NCBI GenBank assembly: GCA_964447605.1
Contig: CAYUTA010000022.1
Coordinates: forward strand, 1 to 39,700
DNA from: CAYUTA01 sp964447605
Lineage (GTDB): Bacteria > Bacillota > Clostridia > Christensenellales > CAG-138
Direction of reading: 5' to 3'
Length of the DNA: 39,700 nucleotides
Shown: positions 39,600 to 39,700 of the stretch, piece after piece
How the letters are laid out: each line of letters opens with the position of its first letter
How positions within the stretch are numbered: the first letter of the stretch is position 1
The notes under the pieces: model-generated
Told to the model about the DNA's origin: nothing
Database searches by the model: none
What the model saw: only the letters and a program-made list of their open reading frames with translations
Program-made: the position numbers and the translations under genes

Positions 39600-39640
39600 G
39601 ACAAACTGCGGTTTGTCGGTTAGGGTCATGCTGTAGCATG
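39600..39640 (+). repeat. Two adjacent hairpins after the kinase gene
   Basis: GACAAAC-TGCG-GTTTGTC (39600-39617) and CATGCT-GT-AGCATG (39627-39640) lie 38-79 bp after the stop. Neither has a following U run, so they are weak terminator candidates. No gene is seen in the remaining 60 bp. Confidence 0.5.
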
Positions 39641-39700
39641 GGTTTATCCCGGCGGCTACCTGCTCTCCCGGCCACCTGCGCAATGGTCGCGGCGCGGCGG

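Noticed and set aside
1..39700. Prophage, insertion sequence or toxin-antitoxin island
   Set aside because: No transposase, integrase, phage structural gene, terminal repeats or attachment site was seen; gene content and composition are uniform apart from short AT-rich control regions.

Overview
The window is GC-rich chromosomal DNA that most likely comes from a clostridial (Firmicutes/Bacillota) bacterium. The support is a fused IspH–ribosomal protein S1 gene of the kind found in Clostridia, the order BaiN-like flavoprotein–cmk–plsC–ispH/rpsA, strong AGGAGG-type ribosome binding sites, lipoprotein-type solute-binding proteins with lipobox cysteines, and L33/L28 proteins carrying zinc-type cysteine pairs. 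The assignment to Clostridia is inference. No tRNA, rRNA, CRISPR array, transposase or phage gene was seen, and the content is mostly housekeeping.

Layout. 1-2240: a two-membrane-anchor surface protein built of six tandem ~85-90-residue repeats, with its own terminator. 2419-7620 (minus): a spermidine/putrescine uptake operon (XRE-cupin regulator, potA, potB, potC, potD) in which potC carries an exact in-frame 243-bp tandem duplication. 7659-9756 (minus): a two-component system. 9907-12655 (minus): an MTA/SAH-deaminase-type amidohydrolase and a secreted GH3 N-acetylhexosaminidase. 12733-15203 (minus): the rpmG-secE-nusG-rplK-rplA operon, closed by a terminator directly after rplA. 15353-15991 (plus): an NAD(P)HX epimerase. 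16046-19584 (minus): CapA-like lipoprotein, hotdog thioesterase, YtcJ-type amidohydrolase. 20159-22992 (plus): an Mrp-type Fe-S ATPase, a frameshifted ydcF (DUF218), and a TVP38/TMEM64 membrane protein. 23150-25770 (minus): a tungstate ABC transporter whose binding protein appears circularly permuted and whose mRNA leader looks structured. 25843-28001 (plus): a duplicated promoter-bearing repeat, a SpoU methyltransferase, a cysteine hydrolase, and a membrane gene broken by one stop codon. 28086-37149 (minus): rpmB, trmL, a histidine phosphatase, ispH-rpsA, plsC, cmk, a BaiN-like flavoprotein, an RpiR regulator and surE. 37531-39561 (plus): a second two-component system.

How the genes work together. 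Two ABC importers (polyamine and tungstate) each have a visible control region: a dyad at the regulator's own promoter for the first, and a stem that starts at the predicted transcription start for the second. The ribosome/transcription genes (rpmG, secE, nusG, rplK, rplA, rpmB, rpsA, trmL, SpoU) form the core of the region.

Most unusual items: (1) the TupA-like protein in which the segment homologous to the usual C-terminus lies ahead of the usual N-terminus; (2) the perfect 243-bp duplication in potC, which adds two membrane segments without changing the frame; (3) the structured tup leader; (4) a 125-bp-period repeat carrying a promoter and a dyad in front of the SpoU gene; (5) three genes whose -10 boxes sit 5-7 nt before ATG, which suggests leaderless mRNAs; (6) a perfect 16-bp inverted repeat upstream of surE.
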